Below are positions 37,033 through 60,599 of a stretch of DNA of 64,000 bases, piece after piece (position 1 is the stretch's first letter; the number at the start of each line of letters is the position of its first letter). The stretch lies in the NCBI GenBank assembly GCA_032173965.1, contig CM063288.1, forward strand, positions 18,387,501 to 18,451,500, given 5' to 3'. The notes beneath the pieces were generated by a model. That model was not told the origin of the DNA and searched no databases. It saw nothing but the letters and a program-made list of their open reading frames with translations. The translations under genes and the position numbers were made by a program. This DNA comes from Sitta carolinensis. Lineage: Eukaryota > Chordata > Aves > Passeriformes > Sittidae.

Positions 37033-40000
37033 GCATGGAAAAAAATGTGGAAGTGTCTAGATTGCCTACATTTTTACTGAATACAAGACTGGCTTTTGTG
37101 GACTTCTGATTGTATCTCAAATTTAGTACCATTTGGTCTTATTAGGAAACAGTCAGTGAGGAAAAGTAGCTTCAGAAATGTTGTATCTACAAGTCTGTAA
37201 GCAAAAGAACATGTGCATCATATGGATGTCCATTGCCTTGTGATCTACTTGTTTTTAAATTAAATGGGAATGAAAATACCTTTTATTTATTAACCTTGCT
37301 TTTGTCTGGAAAAGGAGGCATAGAAGCCAGCTTTTCTCTCCACTGGTAATTCTGCACTGCCTTATTTTGATTTCAAAATCTCTTTCAGCATTTTTATTCT
37401 AATACTGCAATTTCATTTATTATACATCAAGTAGTTGAAATGTAGGCCTGTCTTGTTTGTCAAAATAAGGATCAACATCTTAGTTTTTATCTGTGTCAAA
37501 TCTAGATGGTTAACAGTGTGCATGTAAACACAGTGTAAATTTTATCTCTGTAACAGTGACTCTTCTGGTTAGAAGCTCTTTAAAACATCATGTACAGTAC
37601 TCCAGTAGAAAAACTGCCGATGTAAAATACGCTTTTCAAAAAAAAGAGCTATCTTAATTGTTTTTATATGAAATCTGGGCAAAGTGATTTCTCATATTTA
37701 TTCTAAATTAGCAAAATATTTTTACTCCATGTAGTAGCTGGAAAGGTTTTTTATTTACTTGTTTCCACAAGAAGTCCTACATGTTTTATATGAACTGCAT
37801 TGAAAAGTCAAGTTCTCTAGGGACTGGATTCCAAAGTTGCAACGTATTCCATCTCCTGGGGAAGCGCGCTCAGTTGGTTATCTGGCTCAGCGATTCCACA
37901 GCCTCTGTTCCTCGCAGTCACAGACCGCTCTAGGCTCTTTCTCTAAGGCTGAGTAGCCAGGTAAGTGCCTGCATTCTCCAATGCCATACAGCAAATACCC
38001 ATTATTTTTAAAGAGAAATGTGCTAGTCCTTAAAGTTCTGCACTTAAGAATAAATTACTCTGATCAAGATACTCTAAGGGCAAATGTAACCAGTCCGTGT
38101 ATATAGGGGTCTTGCTTTAACAGCGGACTTAAATTAGGCACTCTCCCTTAACAACAGCACCAAAAGCACAAATCTCCTCTGCTTGAGCTGGGACAGTAGA
38201 TGAGGATCAGCAGCTCTTTAACTTCAGAGTGTGTTGGAGAATCACATACACTTTACTGGGGTATTTCTCTCAGGGGAAAGTTAAATGAAATCTTTTGTTT
38301 TGTTATTCATGCCCTTAATGAGCAATAAGAAATTATTTTCTTGGCCCCTGTGCTTTCACATGAAAAATATCTTTAATACTATCAGCAAGCACAGTAAGTG
38401 AGTAACTTTTATAAAATACTTCTCAGCTAGCTTTAAATATTGAAGTGATGGTTATTTACTGTTTCTGTTGGCACAGATTTCTGATTCCAGTCCTCTGTAA
38501 AAACTTCTGAGTATTTGGATGTGTATGTTCCATGCCATTGGGGCATCAGAGGTGAATACAGCCAAATTCTCTAAAGCCTGCAGTGCAGGATAACAAGCAG
38601 TACCTTGTAAGTGGAAGGCAGAGGGAGCAGGAACTATATAAAGCTTTTTTGATACACTGTTTTCTCATGTTTGAAGTAGCTCATTCCTGGGAGTCAAAAA
38701 GTAAAATGTGCAGAATAAAGATTTAACTTGAAAAAATATTCCTAATTGACTAGGTGGTGATAATGTAGCTAATAATACTTTTCCTTTGATGCAATATGAT
38801 ATTTTGTGATCAAGATTTGATCTCAAGATACAAAGTAAAGAAATCTTCTTTAGTTCTTATAGCAAGTTATAAAGTCAAGTCTGTTTATATTTCATGGAGA
38901 GTTCCTGGTAGCTATTATTAATAATGCCACCAAGCCTTCTAACAGGTAAACTCAAAAACCCAGTAACCTCTCTTTTTTTAAATACAGGTTAAACCTGTTG
39001 CCCGGCCAAATCCATGCCAGCAAATAACAAAGCTAAAGCCTTTTCTAGCATGTATAAGTTGACTAGAGTTTAAAAAAAATAATTGAAAGAAACCCTGACC
39101 AAAACAGGTAGCTTAATTTAGCTGAAACCTAGAGTAGGATATAGAAATCAGGTGAGAATCAAGTTTCCCATCACTTGATTAAACGTCGTGGGTTTTTTTG
39201 AACAAAAAACCATACTCTTCATTTAAGGAAAAGCAAGCGTAAGTCATGGGATGGAAAATATTTTAGTGATATTTTCTGGGCTAGTATATAATAATACATG
39301 GTGTGTCCCATTTCCCAGCTGGTTAATATTCATGTTGATAACTGGTCCTTTCATTTTGGGTAGGCTGTTTCTGTGTGATAAAAGTATTATGGTACTAAAT
39401 GATAACTAGCAGTATTTGCTTCTGATTCAACACAGTGTATTATTTGTGAAAATATCTACTTTACTGATAGTCTTTATAGCTTTATTTCCAAGATATCTGG
39501 CTACTGATAAACACTGTTAAGAAGCCCAGTATATATTTGTGATTATATTGCATCGTTCACAAAAAAGTAATACCGGAAGCATTTCCCTTTCTTGAAATAA
39601 ACTGGAATTTTCACACAGTCCGTTACTGGAACAGCACCTAAAAGCAGATGCCTTTTCCCTACAAGGTGAACTTCACCTCTTTGGAAAAGGTGCATTGTTA
39701 AAAATATATAAAGCTTTAATTGATGTTAGACATGAAATTAGAATTCTGTTGGCATGATTACAGTAATTGCAATTGTTTCTTAAGAGCTGTATGCCACTTA
39801 GACCAGAAAATTCTAGATTTGTAAAGCTTTGAAATTTTTCATTTACATAAATTCCTGCTAGTGAATCATAATTGGAGTTGACATTTGTTTATTTTAAGGC
39901 CACCAGTTCCATAGTAACTAGCACTTGCTCTAGATCAGGTTCAGCTGCTCCCCTGCTCTGTTAACAGTGGGATCCTGCCTTTGGTCCAAGTGGTGCAGGA

Positions 40001-41726
40001 TTCCTGTGTGGTATTGGTGTTGCTGTTACTCACTAGATTGCTGACTGATCCCAGTCCAGATCCAGTTTCTCAACTGATCTGGCTGTTTTATTTCAGTAAA
40101 TGTGCTAATAAACTGATCCTGTTGCTTTTCCTGCCTCCCAGACAGTACCTTCACAAACACAGCTGCTTTGTTAAAAATCGTACACATATATTTGTATGCA
40201 AAACTGAGCATGGATAAAGGTTTTTATTAGTTCAGGTGTTCCTGACAGAAACGTGATACACTGGATAAGAGAGTACTGGGCTCAGACAGAGACTTTGCCT
40301 TTGTCCTGTTGGGTCATTGCATTCTTTGTGCTCTTGTTTGTAGTGTACTTGGAGATACTGTGATAAAATATAATTCAGTAGAACAGGTAAAATACCACTT
40401 TTTTCTCGTGTTTTGGCATCATAACTAAATTTTTGTACTGCAGACTATGCCACTCTCCAAATAGAAGCCCAGCTCAGAAGTGACCAGAAATTTTTCACTA
40501 ACATGAAACACAGCTGAAATGAGTTCTCCTTTCCTTGGACTGTATTAATGAGCAGAAGTGAAAAAGTAAATTTCACAGTGAAAAATTAGAATAAAAGCTG
40601 TGTTGAATATACAACATTTACCTGTCTAGTGCTTAACATTTGAGCAGCAAGATTGTAGTTTTCCTGCAACACTATACTTGGCAGCAACAGGCAGTCTTAC
40701 TTCTTCCTGCATGTTGTCTTCTTTTGCCAGCTGAATTCTCTCAGTTGAAACTCCTTCTCGAGGCTGCTCCTGTAGCAATGCAGGAGCAATTACTCAAACA
40801 TAAAGCAAGATAGACCCATGATATCCTTTTAAAAGGCATTTGCTAAATAAGGATCTCCACTGTTACAACTCTTGAGTGTTATAAGCCAATGTTCATTGTG
40901 CCAGTTGTTTTATTTCCTGAAACAGTTGGGAACAAAAGAGGATGATATGGAAAATCCTTAAGCATGTGGGGGTGTTATGCTTTCCTGCTGAGACTAAAGA
41001 GTCATTCTATCATCTGTTTTATTATGGTTGCAGGACAGTTGATGTAAAATACGTTGAAAATCTAGAATTAACTCAGAGAATATATTCTATAGAATTTATT
41101 TCTAAAATATTAAATCTAATTACTATTTTTTTAAAATGGTAGAGAGCTGTTATTTTCAAAACAGAGTCTCGTTCACTTATGTGTTCCTTGGTATTTGAAA
41201 TCTGAGCATTTGCCTTTTCAGTGTTTCAAGGTTTTTTTAATATTCTTAATTTTGCTGTTCTCTGTAATCTTTATCCATTTGCAAGTCATTGTCCATTTTC
41301 TCCAAGGAATGTCAAATCCAAAGTACAAATATTGTGAGGTGATGAAGAAGCACAATTTAGTTTTAAAGATGTCTGAGTGAACACATGATTGAGTTCTTCA
41401 CAAGTTCTTCCTTTTCACTGTTTCTTCCCTAGCCTAAATCCAAGGCAGCTTTAAATTTTATGGCTCATAAATGTACCAGAGTATTGTTTCCACTTCAGGA
41501 GAAAAGTTAAAACACCTTTGAGGACTTTTCTGATACCAAGAATTTTACTTTATATGAATGTCCACTTTATGGAACACCTGTTTTGTAACCTTAGTTTTTG
41601 GGTTTTTTTAAATTCCTTCCTTCCTGTTAGTGTTTGGGAGGTCTGTTGTACAGTAGGACTTTTCATTAAAATCAAGCACAAGGGCAGCTCTGCTATCCTT
41701 TGTGCTGAGAATGAGATCTCAAAAGC

Positions 41727-41839
41727 CAGGTTGGGTGGGGTTTTGAACAACATGATCGAGTGGGTGGCAGGGGCAGGGGGGTTGGACCTAGATGGTCTTT
41801 AAGGTCCCTTCCAAACCAAGCCATACCATGATCTGTGAG
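41727..41839 (+). mobile_element. CR1 LINE 3'-end fragment, sense
   Basis: The text 'ggttgggtggggttttgaac' and 'gttggacctagatggtcttt' is the familiar CR1 3' end. It is truncated to about 110 bp and sits in the candidate long 3' UTR of CSRNP3. Confidence 0.8.
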
Positions 41840-43575
41840 TTAAAATATGTATTGCCCTACTGCTGTCTTTAAGGTTAGGCAAACACCCACCCCTCACAGT
41901 CCCACTGACTGATGAACCATATTCCTGGTGCTCTGTGTTGCACCTTCTCTATTGAGACCATAGTCCTTCATCCAAGGCTGGGGGTGGAACAAAAATAAAG
42001 TCAAAAGGTATATTTATTGACAGAATTATTTTAATTAGGAGCTTAGCAATGACACTTCTCTTATATAAATGAATGTCCTGTAGACCCAAGTAAAAAAAAG
42101 TTTGTCTCTCATTTATGTTCTTTCCTAACTGCTCGCTTTTCCAAAAAACCATGAAGATGGGATTAGCTTTTCTTGATAGGGAAAATGGTGAAAGATACAA
42201 ATGCACATCATTGTTCTAATACAAGAATCAAGATAATCCTTTATCTTCAAACACTTGAGTGAGTGCAGGAAGATAGAACAATTTAGATAGGAAGGACAGA
42301 ACAATAGAGGAAAAAAAGATGAAGGCAAGAGGCAGATTGATGAGGATTACTTTTCTTCTAAATGGAAAAATAAAGCATATTAAAAAAAAACTAACAGAAG
42401 GAAGAAGGCAAATTAAGATCTCTTCTGCGAAAAGATGGAACAGACATTCACTACAAGCTTGCCCATGTTAGATCGTAATATTGTTTCTGTTATTTAATAT
42501 ATTGTAACCAAACATGAACTCAGTGGAAATAGGAAATGACTTTTTTTCCCGACCAGAATTATACAGGTGGCCATTAAATAAAAGACTTATCCAAATGCAT
42601 GGGTTAAAAAACCTAAAAAGCAACACCCTAGAAGCACTGCTACCATGTCACTCTTTGCTGATGGCGATTTCAAAAACAAGTTCAAAATACTTTTAGTTAA
42701 TTCTACTCCTAGGCACATACTGTCATATACTCAGTTTCTCAGCTAGCAAGAGATGCTAAAAGCAGAGACAAAATGTATTTTTTTCAGCATTTTATCTTGA
42801 CATTTTCAAATGAGGCTTAGTACATTACGGCAGGTAATTATTTTAGGTTTCTCCATCTTAAACTTCTAAAGTATGTTCTTAAGAATGAAATTTTGGGTTG
42901 GATTGTGGATGAAGGTTAACCTTGCTGGGATAATGGGGGAATTACTGTAAAGAATCATTTGTGAGTCTCAGATACAGATTCAGCAGCAGTTTTCAGCTTC
43001 TTGAAAAGATCATCAACGTGCACTGGCAGCTGATTCTCTTAAAGCCAGAAGCAGGCATGCTGGTTTTTTTCAAGCCATTTCACACAAATACCACAACTTC
43101 AGGTCTTAAATGCCCATGTAAACAAGGCTCAATAACTGGGCACTTCTTTTAATTAACTGATTGTAGGAACTTCTATGGAAATACATCTGAAGCGTAGTTT
43201 GTGAAATATGTTTTAAAAGTGTTTGATGTAAAATAAGCGCTAGACATTTAACAGTGCAAAAATGGTCAAAATCTGTAGATTACAAAACTGTTCCTAAGAT
43301 CTGTAATACTGTCTTAGTAAAGTTATCTTTTAAGTTAAATTGCATTCTGGTGTAATAACTTTTTTACAAATAAAACTATTAATACAAATGTACTGGTTAA
43401 TACCTGTTAACATAAAACATGGCAGTTGGTTATTTTGATTTCTTTCAATTTACAACTAATAGAAATTTTGTAAAAAAAACACTAACAGAAATAACACATT
43501 ACCTTTTATATGTTTAATAGACTATATTAACATTCACACTGTCTAGTTTTTAGCAGGTTCATTTCTCTCCGTATA

Positions 43576-43602
43576 CATATATACATACATATATATATAT
43601 CC
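43576..43602. repeat. TA/CATA simple repeat
   Basis: A short interrupted TATACATACATATATATATAT tract lies in the candidate distal 3' UTR. Confidence 0.75.
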
Positions 43603-44126
43603 CCACAAGAATATAAAATTGCTTTTGAAATTTGTGTTGGCAAGTGATAAATAGTACACCATGGCATAAACTCAGAAGCACTTAAGTTGATGGTCTTTCA
43701 GACAGGTAATCCATTCAAATGGGACTAGTAAAAATGTGTAATTGCAGCCATTAGTTTAAAATTTGTACATTACTTCTAATGCTACTAATTTCTGAGAAAA
43801 ATAATTATATTACGTACTTAACATTTTCCATTACAGATGATCTTGCATACTAAAATTTTGGAGGTCTCAACAGTTAAGCAAGATATTTAATTGGACTGCT
43901 GCTTTAAAACTGTTTGAAGAAGAAAAGGGAAAGAAAATTCATCTTAAAATCTGTATATGGAAATAACTTTAAGCTTCATGAACTACACGTTTCCTTAATT
44001 TCCTTTTTTTAAACAAGTTGTAACATCAAAGATGCCAAAGGGTAATATAAGCTACAATAATATTCAACAGAACTTAACCTAGATCTTACGTTGTAATAAT
44101 TTATTCAAATTAACTGTATTCTTCTG

Positions 44127-44204
44127 TATTTATATTTTCGGTATTTATTATGAATGATATGAAATTTGATGTATTTATTGTGGCTTATTACTGCAGTGTA
44201 TATA
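44127..44204 (+). promoter_or_regulatory. CSRNP3: Cluster of AU-rich and Pumilio-type motifs in distal 3' UTR
   Basis: TATTTAT occurs at 44127-44133, 44142-44148 and 44172-44178, and TGTATATA, which fits the Pumilio consensus UGUANAUA, at 44197-44204. Such clusters are typical of regulated 3' UTRs. Function depends on this sequence really being transcribed with CSRNP3. Confidence 0.4.
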
Positions 44205-44282
44205 TTACAAAAATGAGCATTTTTAAGTCTTAATATTAGTTTTTTTGTTAATTAGTGGCACTTGTATCAGCTGTATTTTTAT

Positions 44283-44302
44283 TATATATTGTACAATATA
44301 TA
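44283..44302. repeat. 20-bp perfect palindrome
   Basis: Sequence centred on GTAC at 44291-44294 is exactly self-complementary over 20 bases (TATATATT-GTAC-AATATATA). It would fold as a short stem in RNA, or is just AT-rich symmetry. Confidence 0.85.
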
Positions 44303-44579
44303 TTGTCCATTTGTTTGCAATGAAGTAAACCAGGTTTCTACGTTACATGCTGGCTGCCAGTGCATTGTGCGTTTCATTTCTGCTATGCAGTCACTTAGCT
44401 AAGAGAGCCAGAATTGGTACTGAACCCCTTCCTGACACCTGCAGAACCTCCAAAGGCACTCTGTGAAATTTCAAGCATTTCTCCCATTCCTGATAGTCTA
44501 ATAGCAAAAAGAGAAGCAGTTTGTGTGAATTTTTGTGTGTGTGTTTTTGTTTCTAAATATTTGTATGCCAGTTAAATTA

Positions 44580-44585
44580 AATAAA
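44580..44585 (+). terminator. CSRNP3: Distal poly(A) signal candidate of CSRNP3
   Basis: AATAAA follows a GT-repeat stretch and is the last AATAAA signal I noted on this strand before the intergenic gap to GALNT3. Confidence 0.4.
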
Positions 44586-44619
44586 CAGAAATTCCTTCTT
44601 AGGTATATCCATTTGCCCT

Positions 44620-47000
44620 TTAATGATACTACTGCCTACAATTTTCTTTGGCCAGGGAAGTACTGTACCTGAGTCACCTGTGCCTATAATTTTCATAATA
44701 AGGTAATTAAATAATTGTTTTCAACAGCCGTTGGAATAAAATTTTGCAACAGCTCTCTCTGGTGGACAATTTGCAGTAATTTTATACATGAGATCATTTC
44801 AAGGGCAACATTCAAAGAATACTACTAAATTTCAGGACAACTGCTTATTTTGAAAACTGATGATCAGCATAGCTTCATTAAGAAAATAATTAACAATCAC
44901 AGCACAATGTCTGCTACCGTTTTATTCTGACACTTACTCAAACTAAGATGCACATTTATAAAAAGTTGTCCTTAAGTTTGCTTATATGATAAATTACATA
45001 TAGCTAAATTGTTTGTATTTTAAAAAACTGATAAAGATGAGATGTTGTTCTCTAGATTATAAATTAAGTTCTCCCAGGAATTACGGTATCACTTGGTTGT
45101 TGCCTGTTGGGAGTCCCAAATTAGACTGCTCTTGGCATTGCTGTGAACTGTGGCTGAAAGGGCTGCTCCAGGGCTTGCTAAGCCATTCTGATACAACAAA
45201 ATGTAAAACAGCTTTCAGCACGGGTTCTAATTCAAGATCCCAGGATGCCCATTCAGAAGTAGGAAGATTTAACTCGTAAGGTTTATTTGTAAGTTGGTCT
45301 GTTAATAGTACTCACGTTTTTCTATGCTCACCCTAGAGTAAAGCAGCAATTATCCCAAGGGTGATAAAACAAAATCCTCAGGTATAGTGGGCTGGCAAAT
45401 TCCCGCTGCAGTGAATGGCGTCATAACCAGGTGGAGCCAGGAGCAAACTGTAGGCACCTCGTTTACAGGCAGAACTCCCCAGAGGCACAGGCCCTGAAGT
45501 CCCAGAAGGTTTTAGCACCTGCTTTGTCCTTCTGGCTGAACTGGTCTGGCCTGAAGTCAAGCCTTCTTCAGCACTTGTGATTACTCCCTGGATGTGTAAG
45601 AGAGCACGGTGAGATGGAGGTTAACACTGGTCTAGTACCTTCAGTAGTTTTTACAGCCATCTTTATTTACATGCTGTGTATGGCATACTGTTATACTTTT
45701 GTCCCCTTCAGCAGGGCAGAGAAGGGCCTTATAACGTTCCTGAAAGAGATTTAATTTCTTTTTTTTAAAAGAAAGACGTAAAAGAGCCAGAGAACCCCTC
45801 TAAAACAAACTGATTTTCAGCAAGCCTTTCTAACTATTAGCCACTTTCAAGAGAACATTATCAACAGCTGGAAAATGCTGCTGCTTTTTTATTAGCTTTA
45901 AAAAGACCCAAAATCCAACATTCTAAACCTCCAGTCAGGTTTATAGATCTCTTATTGCTCTCTTAGTATTATATGATGCCTATATATGTGTGTACACACA
46001 GAGAGATATCTGGAAGTGCAATAGTGTGATCTAAAAGTTAATTTAGTTAATTCAAACAGAACAGAACAATTTTCTGTCACTTACAAGTGACAAGTAACTA
46101 ATAAGTCACTTACAATTTTCCTCTATTTATAGATCTGTTTCCCTCTTTTCTGGCAGGTAGTAAGGAGTCCAAATAAGACTGTACTAGGTACTGCAAAATG
46201 CAGAGTAAAATGTCACAGATTAAGGAACTATGATAGTTAACATACCTTAAAAAATATTTTGTATAATGCATATTTTGTACTAGTGACCTATGTTAGACCA
46301 GAAAAGAAGTCTCAAAAAATTATAACAGAAAATCTTAAGACCATTTTAAAATCAAAGAATTAATTTCCCTTTTTATATCTAGAACTAAAGACAAAATATA
46401 ATAACTAGGTGAATTGCTATATCTAACCTCTGCAAAAAACAATTACATATATTGCTTTATCTACAAAAAACCCAAAAAAATACTAAGTGGAGCTTCTCTA
46501 GCATTACTTAAGATGTTCTTACCTCCAAGTGCAACAGAACACTCATTTCTTTGTTATTTAAATTCTACCCTGGTTCGAAATGTTAGCTCTTAAAAAAACC
46601 TCAAACAAATATAAAAAACCCAACTGATGAGTAGATAAATGATGTTTCATATGTGAATATCCCACTCCAACAAGCTTTTAAGAGAAAAGGTTGCATAAAG
46701 AAATTATCCTTCGTTATTAAAAATAATGCATTTTCTGTACAACATGAGCTGAGAACTAAAAGAACAAGTACTTTTAAACCGGTATGCTAAATAAATACCT
46801 TGTGTTCTAGAACAGGTTCCTTGGACACCGTTTCCATTCCATACCCAAGGTTCATTCAACACAACACAGCTGCTCTCTGTGTAATCTCCCATCCTCTATT
46901 CATGTTGTTCAGCAATTTTCTTATTGACCTGCATTGTTTTTTCTCAACTCCCCCATTTTAGCAAGTGCACGAACCAGCATTTCCAATAGTGGTTTGATCT
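44620..47000. other. Convergent intergenic gap between CSRNP3 and GALNT3
   Basis: About 2.4 kb lie between the candidate distal CSRNP3 end and the candidate GALNT3 end. A relatively GC-richer patch lies at 45.37-45.63 kb; no repeat family is recognised. A short exon-like open segment lies at 46921-46998 on the minus strand. Confidence 0.5.
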
Positions 47001-47016
47001 GCAAAAGTAATAATAC

Positions 47017-47022
47017 TTTATT
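47017..47022 (-). terminator. GALNT3: Candidate distal GALNT3 poly(A) signal
   Basis: TTTATT on the plus strand reads AATAAA on the gene strand, 1.7 kb after the stop codon. A nearer alternative is at 47598-47603 (1.1 kb after the stop). Confidence 0.35.
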
Positions 47023-48716
47023 CCATTACAAGAATTAAAACATTTATCAGAGGACACAGGCAGATCTTTTTGCAGTGCTGTTCTACAGAACCTTCCAGTT
47101 TCAATTGTACAAATAACCTGTCCTGGGATAGTCTTTCCAACAATTTCTGTTCACTGCGTATCAAGTTAAGTCGTACAGCGTTAACTTCAACGGGATACTC
47201 TCACAGAGGTCTCCAAAAGCCTTACAAAAGCTGAGACACAACTCAAAGGCATTATCAAGCCCAAAAAATAAATTACAGCTTCTGGTAAATTATCACTGGT
47301 CCTTGCTTATAACTTCTTTGTCTTTTAGATGACTTAAAAGTACTGAAAGGAATTTTTCTTGCTTTTATTCAGAAACTGAACTCATTAGTCAGGTACCATT
47401 AAATTACAAACAGGCTCCCTCTCCCTCCCCACCAATGAAGGAAAAAAAAAAAAAATACCCACATCATCATTCATTCACCCACCAGACCTAAGTTAGCCTT
47501 TTTCTGTAATGATATTACTTAATGACTAGGACAAAAGAAGAGATTTCTTATTAGTGTATTTTTGTCCTATTCAGCCTTTAATACCCACCCCTTCAAATTT
47601 ATTCTCAGCTTTATATTTGATCATGCAGCCAAATATTTTTGTCTTCACTTTACAAATTTTAAAATATTGATTATATATTTGATTATGCTATATTTTTTTT
47701 ATAATTAGCAGAATAGTTAAAAAGAACAAGGTCTCACTCAGATTGATAAATCTAAGATCAGTCCTTTGTAAAGGGGAAACAGAAAGAAGAAAAAAAATAA
47801 TATGCAAGTGTTGGCACAAGAAATTACATATAGATAACATTAGAAACCTGTGAGGTAAATATTGCATAAATCACTAGAAGGTAGGGGCAGAAGTTTAGTA
47901 GATAACATGTAATTTAAAAGCAAGAATGAACAGAATGCTGAAAAAATGTCTGAATGTTAAGCAGCTCAGAAGCCTACTACAACACATCTTTACAATAAAT
48001 TTTTAAGTCCATGAAATATAAAAAAAACCTATACAAGAAGTTTTGGCTAAACAAAAGATTAGTATCAAAATAAGCAGATTTTCCATTAAAATAATCATAA
48101 ATACATATTTTAGTGAGAATTACTTTTTTCTTCTACAAAACAACTGACTTTCTAAAAGCTGAGCACAATGTGCTATGTTATCTGGCTTTGATCTGACAGT
48201 CAAATATTTAATTTTCCAAGTGAAGGAACTTAAAAAAATATTGAGAAAGTTTCACTGAATGAAGTAAATTATTAAAAAAAATAAAATCAGCCATTTGAGC
48301 ATAAAAACATACATATAAAGTGTATTGGGTTTTAGACAGCAGACAATAATTTTTTATGACACTATAGAAAAGATTAGTCTTCTTCAGAAGTACTTACAAT
48401 ATGTCAACAAAACCCCCACATATGGTCCCTAAGATAAAAGAGAACTAACAGGATCCATAAATCAGTGGTCAACATATAAAGTCTTATCATAGAAATATTG
48501 TAAACAAAAGAGAACCAAGATCCCAATTATCTTTGGTATAACAGACTCCCAGGGAATCTCTGGTAACACATTTTATATCCAATTTAAGAGGGAAAAGAAA
48601 CTGTTCGAACATTTTGCATTTAAATAATCACGTAAAAATCCAGGAGATGTATACGACCACAGTTCAGAATGGTTCTTTTGTTTTAATAAAATGCTCCTGG
48701 CCTATAAAATCAAATC
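47023..48716 (-). other. GALNT3: GALNT3 3' UTR (approximate)
   Basis: AT-rich sequence directly follows the GALNT3 stop codon on the minus strand, up to the AATAAA candidates. The boundary is inferred. Confidence 0.45.
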
Positions 48717-59223
<10,507 letters not shown>

Positions 59224-60174
59224 TCTAGTTTTAAAAATTTTCACACAAGTTTCTGTAAGTGTTGTTCTTCAAATATGTCACAGCATTTCTTAAAATTGTA
59301 ACACCTGTAAATTAAAACAAACAGTATTCATTTAAACATCTATTATTTTAAACTATGTAAAGCCTAAAGAAATTAATGGGAAGGAATTCATTCACTGCTA
59401 CCAAAAGTCAAACATTACGCATGCTGCATCACTTAAAGGTACATCAAACGTATCTATAAGATACCCAAAACGCCCCTTCCCTGCTTTTTGGGTTTTATTT
59501 GTTAAATACACTTCATATAGAAGAACCAGAAATCGGGCATACCATCAAGAACAAAATATTATTTCTACACAGTGCCACTGCTCCAAGTTTATTTTCTTCC
59601 AAGTAGTTTGTTTAAAATTAGAATAAAGTATTATAGAAGTAGGGAATATTACTTCAACGATGGGACAGAAGAAAAATATCAATACATTAGTTCAAGCTGC
59701 ATGTCAGAAAGAGCCATGTGGAAAGTGAACTAAAAGACAGGAAAGACTTTTCAATCAACTTATTTTAATAATTTTCAAGTTTCCACCACTATTTTTTTCA
59801 CAGACAAGTAATTATTCACTTGCTTTCAAAGATGAAAACTATGCAATACATTTGAGGACTACCAAAATCTAAGTGATTTGAATTAAATTCTCTCTGCCAA
59901 ACTGGCAGTTTACAAGAAGGGGATGCATTCTGCCACCAGCTGGAATAGCTGGAATAGCTATTCAGGGAAAAGCTTTATTTTTGTCTAAATTGCATGTATG
60001 TGAATCGAGAAGAGAAATAAATAGCATCTAGCTAAAAGCCACAGTTAACTACTGACCACAAAATTGCAAAAACCTACTTTTGTATTTATTCCTCTGAAAT
60101 ACAAGTAGATCTTAACTGGAGTAATATATACTCAGAAAACAAGTCAGAGAAAATTAAAAACCTTCACCCCTTAC

Positions 60175-60180
60175 CTGCTT
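60175..60180 (-). other. GALNT3: Candidate donor of a GALNT3 5' UTR exon
   Basis: The minus strand reads GAAAAGCAG|GTAAGGGG with the exon ending at 60175, 870 bp upstream of the first coding exon acceptor. No CpG island lies nearby. The real first exon could be elsewhere, including beyond the window. Confidence 0.3.
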
Positions 60181-60599
60181 TTCATCAAGAACCTGCAGGA
60201 GAAACTAAGCATCTGGATTTCTTCACATTATACTGTTTTACAAAGCTTATGTCAGCTGAATAAACCCATACATTCAAACTACAGTGTTTTTACCATAGAG
60301 CTATTGTTAAAAGCATGAAGAGGGGAAGCATACTAAACCGTATTAAAATAGATCATACTAAAAGGTACCAAAAACATGCTTCTCAACTCACAAAATTTCA
60401 AAAAACCCAAACCAAACAAACCTGTCCACTTGTGTGCCATGTATTATTTTCCCGTTTTTCCTTACTGATGAAACATTTGAACTACACTACTGACATCTTT
60501 ATAGTGGAAGACCACAAATAAAAACTTTCTCCCCAATGAAAGGATTGCAACCAAATTACCAAACTGCCAAATTGAAAAAAGTCTTGTTTTCCCACAATG

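Larger units (their letters stand above)
35950..44610 (+). other. CSRNP3: CSRNP3 3' UTR, probably long
   Basis: After the stop comes AT-rich sequence with several AATAAA signals: 36128-36133, 36161-36166, 37027-37032, 39596-39601 and 44580-44585. The one at 37027 is followed by a G/T-rich stretch and is the best proximal site. AU-rich TATTTAT motifs, a Pumilio-type TGTATATA and T/GT-rich sequence cluster near 44.1-44.6 kb, suggesting a distal end. A CR1 fragment lies within it. The true end cannot be fixed from sequence alone. Confidence 0.5.
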
